Source of the DNA: an uncultured Acetatifactor sp.
GTDB lineage: Bacteria; Bacillota; Clostridia; Lachnospirales; Lachnospiraceae
Direction of reading: 5' to 3'
DNA length: 64,000 nucleotides
NCBI GenBank assembly: GCA_947631615.1
Contig: CANRLX010000005.1
Coordinates: 1-64,000, forward strand
Part shown: positions 59,397-64,000 of the stretch, one piece after another
Layout of the letters: each line of letters opens with the position of its first letter
Position numbering within the stretch: the stretch's first letter is position 1
The notes under the pieces: model-generated
The model's database searches: none
What the model saw: only the letters and a program-made list of their open reading frames with translations
What the model was told of the DNA's origin: nothing
Position numbers and translations under genes: made by a program

Positions 59397-61237
59397 TCTC
59401 CTTTTTGATAAATTCGATATGAATCACCTTCGCATGAAACGAACAAATCAAATCTTGGCGATGTATCAAATATATTATAATTTTCTTTATTGACCAAAAT
59501 GTATGAAATATCTGCTGATGTCATAATATTTTCAATTTCTGATATTTCTTTATCAAATAAGTCATTTGTCGCTATATAGCGTTTGTGCCATTCTTCCATG
59601 ATGCTTTTTGAAGAAGGAACCACTTTGTATACTATATAGCAGTTTCTTTCCGATTCCACCTGAAACCATCCTGCACCAAAGTTATCATTGGGATCAGCCA
59701 GAAATACATCATTTTTTTGAGTATAACTTTTGAATGAGTTAGCTAATTGATATAAATCCTCCCCCATAGTAGAGACCATAAGATTTTTTTCAGATTGTAA
59801 GATCACATGTCCGTTATTGATCCAAAAGAAATCTCCATAGAGGGAATATAACAGCAACCCCAAGGATAATCCACATATTCCACACCATAAAAATTGTCTC
59901 TTATAGTGCCTAGCTGTCTTTAAAAGCATTGACAATATTGTGGCAAACAAAACAATGAATTTTTGTTCTATTCCGATTTCTGAATATATGCTTAAGCAAA
60001 TCAGAGCAATGAACAACCCCCCCGACATCAACGGATTCAGTAAGCTATTTCCGCAACGCAATACGCAAAAATTTTCTAACAAAAGGACTCCAGAGATTAT
60101 TAGAAAAAAAACAAAAAGGAATTTTCCCTCAAAATTGTGTGTCATAAGTACATAAAAAATCACGGCGTAGGAAGATAAATATCTTTGATAGGCAGTAAAG
60201 TCAGAGGCGGTATTTATTGCCCATACCAATGATATAAGTACAATGTATTTAAATACTTTAGAAATAAACATAGTGGATATGAATGCAAGAGGAAAAACCT
60301 CTGTAAAAACATATTGCACTCCCAGCAAACCTAACCATGCTAATGTAAAAAGAACTGCTTCACAAAGAAACAATTTGAGTTTTTGTTTGTATATGAAAAA
60401 AAGATACATAATACGGAAACTTGCAAGGCTCAAAATAGTAAATAGTGAGCGAAAAATGTTATTAATTCCCCATGAAGAAGGAATTAAGTGGTGAGGGTGT
60501 CTCTGATATGAATAAATCTTTACAAATTCTGCGTTGGAAATAGAAAGCTTATCGGTAAGCAGACTTGGGACAATGATCACAAGCACTGCCATTATGTATA
60601 TGAGAATACACCACTGCCTTTTTAGGGATAATTTCGTTCCCTGAATGATATCAATCATGCAAAATATACATATAATAATAAAACCATACAATCCCTCGTG
60701 TATATGGCAACACGCCGAAAATGCAAGGCAGATATATGCAAGGTTAAATTTCTTGTTTTTTCCAATCACAAACGAAATCCCCAATGTGGCCAATGCTAAT
60801 GCCATACCAATACTGAGAGATTGTAATGCAAATAAAGAAAAACCTGCTAATGTGTTGCCATTTAATACAAGTAATAACGCCAAACACAGCGAATAAAGAG
60901 TTTGATTATCTTCTGTAACAGAAAAAACAATATTGACAATCGCAAATGCCATAATAATTGCGCTGGCGTAAATGATGCTCATTGCAGTGATTGCCCAGCT
61001 GCCGCCATCTATATTCATGATTGTTGCAAAGACTGTATCTAGAAAAAAACGTGGCGACAACACGCCTTGTCCCATAAATATATTGGATGCGAAAAGGGTG
61101 TTGTCATAGGTATTGATTTCTCCAATGGCATATATCATGTTATCTTCACTGATTTGTGATGTGAGATAGCTGCAAAATACTGTCCATACAATAATGACCG
61201 AAATCACATAATTTAATTTGAACTTATATTTTGACAT
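59393..61237 (-). CDS. Multi-pass membrane protein (glycan assembly, GT-C-like)
   Basis: 614 aa multi-TM; 4 nt overlap with the following gene. Confidence 0.68.
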   Translation of the reverse strand: MSKYKFKLNYVISVIIVWTVFCSYLTSQISEDNMIYAIGEINTYDNTLFASNIFMGQGVLSPRFFLDTVFATIMNIDGGSWAITAMSIIYASAIIMAFAIVNIVFSVTEDNQTLYSLCLALLLVLNGNTLAGFSLFALQSLSIGMALALATLGISFVIGKNKKFNLAYICLAFSACCHIHEGLYGFIIICIFCMIDIIQGTKLSLKRQWCILIYIMAVLVIIVPSLLTDKLSISNAEFVKIYSYQRHPHHLIPSSWGINNIFRSLFTILSLASFRIMYLFFIYKQKLKLFLCEAVLFTLAWLGLLGVQYVFTEVFPLAFISTMFISKVFKYIVLISLVWAINTASDFTAYQRYLSSYAVIFYVLMTHNFEGKFLFVFFLIISGVLLLENFCVLRCGNSLLNPLMSGGLFIALICLSIYSEIGIEQKFIVLFATILSMLLKTARHYKRQFLWCGICGLSLGLLLYSLYGDFFWINNGHVILQSEKNLMVSTMGEDLYQLANSFKSYTQKNDVFLADPNDNFGAGWFQVESERNCYIVYKVVPSSKSIMEEWHKRYIATNDLFDKEISEIENIMTSADISYILVNKENYNIFDTSPRFDLFVSCEGDSYRIYQKGE

Positions 61238-61241
61238 GTCC

Positions 61242-62699
61242 TTATTCCTCTTTTAACTGCTTTTGTACCTCTTCCCAGTTGAGACAATCCTCTGCATCCC
61301 ACGCTTCCAATATTTCAGGTTGTTCTTGCACTTTTACACTGATCTTTTGTAACTGCTTATCCTTTCCGTTCACTATAATTTTTAAATAGTTTTCGTACCT
61401 TTTCCAATTAAAAATTGTTCTGGCAACAAGACGAGAACGTTTAGACATTTTAGGGAAAGACTTTTGATCGGATAACACACATTGAAGGACTTTAGCAATT
61501 CCTGCCACGCTATTTTCCTCTAGTACCCAACCATTATGATATTTTCTGACAATCCTCCCTTGCTCCATAGTGTCAGAGGTAATTATCGGAAGTCCTGCCT
61601 TTGTGTATTCAATGAATTTGTTTGTAAGGGCAAATTTCCAGTTGAGACAGTCGTTCACATTACACATATGAAAACCGACATCGCCATCCCTGTTAGCAAC
61701 TAATGGTATTTCATCCGGGCGAACAGGATCCAAAAAGCTTACCCGATGTTCCAGATGGTGGTCTGTTACATATCTTTTTATCATTTCCAGATTGTCCGAG
61801 GGCAAACATCTAAGGACAATTTTAAAGGAATCTGTCTGCTCTACCGCCTGCACCAGTTGAAATAATCCCCTTGAGGAATCGCTCATTCCATGATAATATA
61901 TAGTAATTTCTTTTTTTGGTACCGTTTTGATCGGAAGATGATTAATTTTTTTCACGTCGGAACAATTTAAGATAGGAATTGCCGGCGCTGCAAAATTATA
62001 ATGTTGCTTGCTCCATATCAGGTCAGATTCCGAAATTGACAATACAATATTTGCAAATTGGATCATATTTTTTTCAAACTGCACCAACATATTGCTGTAC
62101 ATTTGAGGGAAAACCCCGTCCGATATATCTGCAACAATATCATGAAAATCATAAACCAGACGACTATTGTATTGTTTCGCATGGACTACGCCTGCCAGTA
62201 AGGTATCTAGGTCATTACACCAGACAATATCCGCGTTCGTTTCCAATGCTTTTTCAGCATATTGCACTGAACTTTCCAAAAAAGTTAATGGATAGCTCAA
62301 TGCGTTGGACAGATCCATTTCCTGGCTTTTTCTGCTGGTAATATCGCGCCACCTATCTCCGGAAACCATTTGTTCCAGTAATTGTGTATACTTTTCTAAG
62401 CAAGGGATGTGATAGTAGCTGTCACAGGCTAAAATTGGAAGGCACTTTAAAAATATTTCTTTTAATCCCCATTTCTCTGCAAATTGCAATATGGCAGTAT
62501 TGATTGGATGGGGCTGCGGCGAATAGTGAAAAAAAGAAAGTTGAACGTTGGGGGCCAAATAAGGTACGTTCGTATCTTCATCTGGTATGGGACGTGCCAG
62601 AACAGACACATTATCTACCAATTTTGCCACGGCATTAATATGCCGTTTAACACGCGTGTCATATTTCAAGTTATTTCCAACCAGCATGAGCAGCTGCAT
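61242..62699 (-). CDS. Glycosyltransferase (GT4/GT-B-like)
   Basis: LLMLVGNNLKYDTRVKRHINAVAKLVDNVSVLARP, C-terminal FALTNKFIEYTKAGLPIITSDTMEQGRIV. Confidence 0.82.
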   Translation of the reverse strand: MQLLMLVGNNLKYDTRVKRHINAVAKLVDNVSVLARPIPDEDTNVPYLAPNVQLSFFHYSPQPHPINTAILQFAEKWGLKEIFLKCLPILACDSYYHIPCLEKYTQLLEQMVSGDRWRDITSRKSQEMDLSNALSYPLTFLESSVQYAEKALETNADIVWCNDLDTLLAGVVHAKQYNSRLVYDFHDIVADISDGVFPQMYSNMLVQFEKNMIQFANIVLSISESDLIWSKQHYNFAAPAIPILNCSDVKKINHLPIKTVPKKEITIYYHGMSDSSRGLFQLVQAVEQTDSFKIVLRCLPSDNLEMIKRYVTDHHLEHRVSFLDPVRPDEIPLVANRDGDVGFHMCNVNDCLNWKFALTNKFIEYTKAGLPIITSDTMEQGRIVRKYHNGWVLEENSVAGIAKVLQCVLSDQKSFPKMSKRSRLVARTIFNWKRYENYLKIIVNGKDKQLQKISVKVQEQPEILEAWDAEDCLNWEEVQKQLKEE

Positions 62700-62717
62700 A
62701 TTAGTTTCCTTTCTTGA

Positions 62718-63392
62718 CTATTTTTGTTGTTTTCGTTCCTCAAATTTTTCTAACAGAGTCTTTTCTTTCTCGTGAGACATTCTTTTGTGTACAAGGAAAT
62801 CATCGGGATAAATAAACATATGATCCTGATCCAGTTTTGAAATAGCATTTACTAGCATTTCCACTTCCGCATCATATACTTTTTGCGCTACATAGTAAAA
62901 AGTATCTCCGGAAGAGACATCAATCATACGTCGTTCTATCACCTCACCTGCGTCTACATACTTACCCAGAATATGTGAAGTAACTCCAATGGGCTGATTT
63001 TCGTATATGGCCCATTTATAGGCATCCAATCCTCTGCAATTTGGTATATAACCTGGATGTGAATTGATAATTGTGTGTGTTTGTACAAAATCATCTGACA
63101 GGATGCCTGCACCACATATCAATACAATTTTTTCTGAAACACAAATATCACTATCGCCAAGGTCGATATATTTAAAGCGAAAATTTTTACATACGGTCGG
63201 AGTGTCCGGCATCCCGCTATAAACTGGCGGGCGATGTTCCAGCAAGGGTTTAAATTGTTTTACATAATGTAAAGATTTTGCATAAACACTTACATGATCA
63301 TATCCCTTTGCTTTTAACATACACAATACGTCATAGGTTTTTCTGTGTTTGACATTATAAGTTAAAACAGCTAATTCTGGTTGTCCATTCAT
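62718..63392 (-). CDS. Formyltransferase-family protein (possible sugar N-formyltransferase)
   Basis: LICGAGILSDDFVQTHTIINSHPGYIPNCRGLDAYKWAIYENQPIGVTSHILGKYVDAGEVIERR (N..H..D formyltransferase motif). Confidence 0.85.
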   Translation of the reverse strand: MNGQPELAVLTYNVKHRKTYDVLCMLKAKGYDHVSVYAKSLHYVKQFKPLLEHRPPVYSGMPDTPTVCKNFRFKYIDLGDSDICVSEKIVLICGAGILSDDFVQTHTIINSHPGYIPNCRGLDAYKWAIYENQPIGVTSHILGKYVDAGEVIERRMIDVSSGDTFYYVAQKVYDAEVEMLVNAISKLDQDHMFIYPDDFLVHKRMSHEKEKTLLEKFEERKQQK

Positions 63393-63424
63393 TTTGTTGC
63401 TTTTCTACTCTTTCTCAATCTTCA

Positions 63425-64000
63425 TTAAATAAAACGGTCTTTAAACTGGACTGTACTACATGACTGTAAGGGAAGCTTTATACTTTTTCCGGTAGATGCA
63501 GATAAATAGATTGCCAATACTAACTCCAGAGCGCTTCGCCCAGCCGCTCCATTAACGTAAGGTTCTCTGTTTTCTTGAATGGCATCTATCATATCCCTGT
63601 AAAGCCTTGCATGGCCAAAGCCGTAGATGTTGGGCGGTGCTTCATGACATTGTCTTTTTACATCTTCAGGATCATCCAGATAGTCAGAAAATCTCCACTC
63701 TTCAATAATGTTTACGGCTTCGCCGCCTGCTTTTACCGTTCCTTTCTCACCAAAAATATACAATGTTTCTTCTAAATTTCTGGGATACACATTGGTAGTG
63801 CCTTCTATAACTCCATAACTTCCGTTTGCAAATTTAATTAGAGCGATTCCGAAATCTTCCGCTTCAATGTAACTATGTTTTAAGCGATCCGTCATTCCTA
63901 CCACCTCTATGATTTCATCGCCCATCATCCAACGCAATAAATCGATGTCGTGAATACATTGATTCATCAGGGCGCCTCCATCCTGTTCCCACGTTCCCCG
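63425..64000 (-). CDS. Gfo/Idh/MocA-family oxidoreductase, partial (runs off the window end)
   Basis: RGTWEQDGGALMNQCIHDIDLLRWMMGDEIIEVVGMT; frame open to the window edge. Confidence 0.88.
   Translation of the reverse strand, partial: RGTWEQDGGALMNQCIHDIDLLRWMMGDEIIEVVGMTDRLKHSYIEAEDFGIALIKFANGSYGVIEGTTNVYPRNLEETLYIFGEKGTVKAGGEAVNIIEEWRFSDYLDDPEDVKRQCHEAPPNIYGFGHARLYRDMIDAIQENREPYVNGAAGRSALELVLAIYLSASTGKSIKLPLQSCSTVQFKDRFI

Overview
The window is 64 kb of a bacterial chromosome whose proteins look like Firmicutes/Clostridia, probably Lachnospiraceae (inferred from the proteins; no search was run). Nearly all genes lie on the - strand. (1) 0-19 kb is a GC-rich housekeeping segment: lysS, greA, dusB, coaX, birA, argF, SPFH/NfeD pair, SH3-SleB-type cell-wall hydrolase, proC, a SpoU-type rRNA methyltransferase, pfkA, dnaE. 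(2) 19-38 kb is a surface-glycan locus with many GT2 and multi-pass GT-C-like proteins, a DegT aminotransferase, an FAD oxidoreductase, a two-gene + strand island (membrane protein and SGNH hydrolase) and a PseB-like dehydratase. (3) 37.9-39.7 kb is a BlaI/M56 (BlaR-like) pair with a strong candidate double operator. (4) 39.7-40.7 kb is a T-box remnant plus tyrS reduced to conserved blocks by several deletions. (5) 42-47 kb is a permuted ATP-grasp / alpha-E / transglutaminase / two AstE-like M14 module. (6) 47-50.6 kb is gmd-manA-manC. (7) 51-53.8 kb is a second BlaI/M56 locus: one M56 gene is dead, its stop overlaps the start of a small exported protein gene (ATGACTAA), and an intact M56 copy lies in opposite orientation. 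(8) 53.8-64 kb holds rfbC/rfbA and an AT-rich glycan island with an XRE regulator, acyltransferase, GT-C-like proteins, a glycosyltransferase, a formyltransferase and a partial Gfo/Idh/MocA gene. The main unexplained items are the exported peptide coupled to a BlaI-M56 operon, the amidoligase-type module, and at least five intergenic spacers made of mutually unrelated degenerate tandem repeats, two of which have higher-order periodicity and absorb the upstream stop codon.
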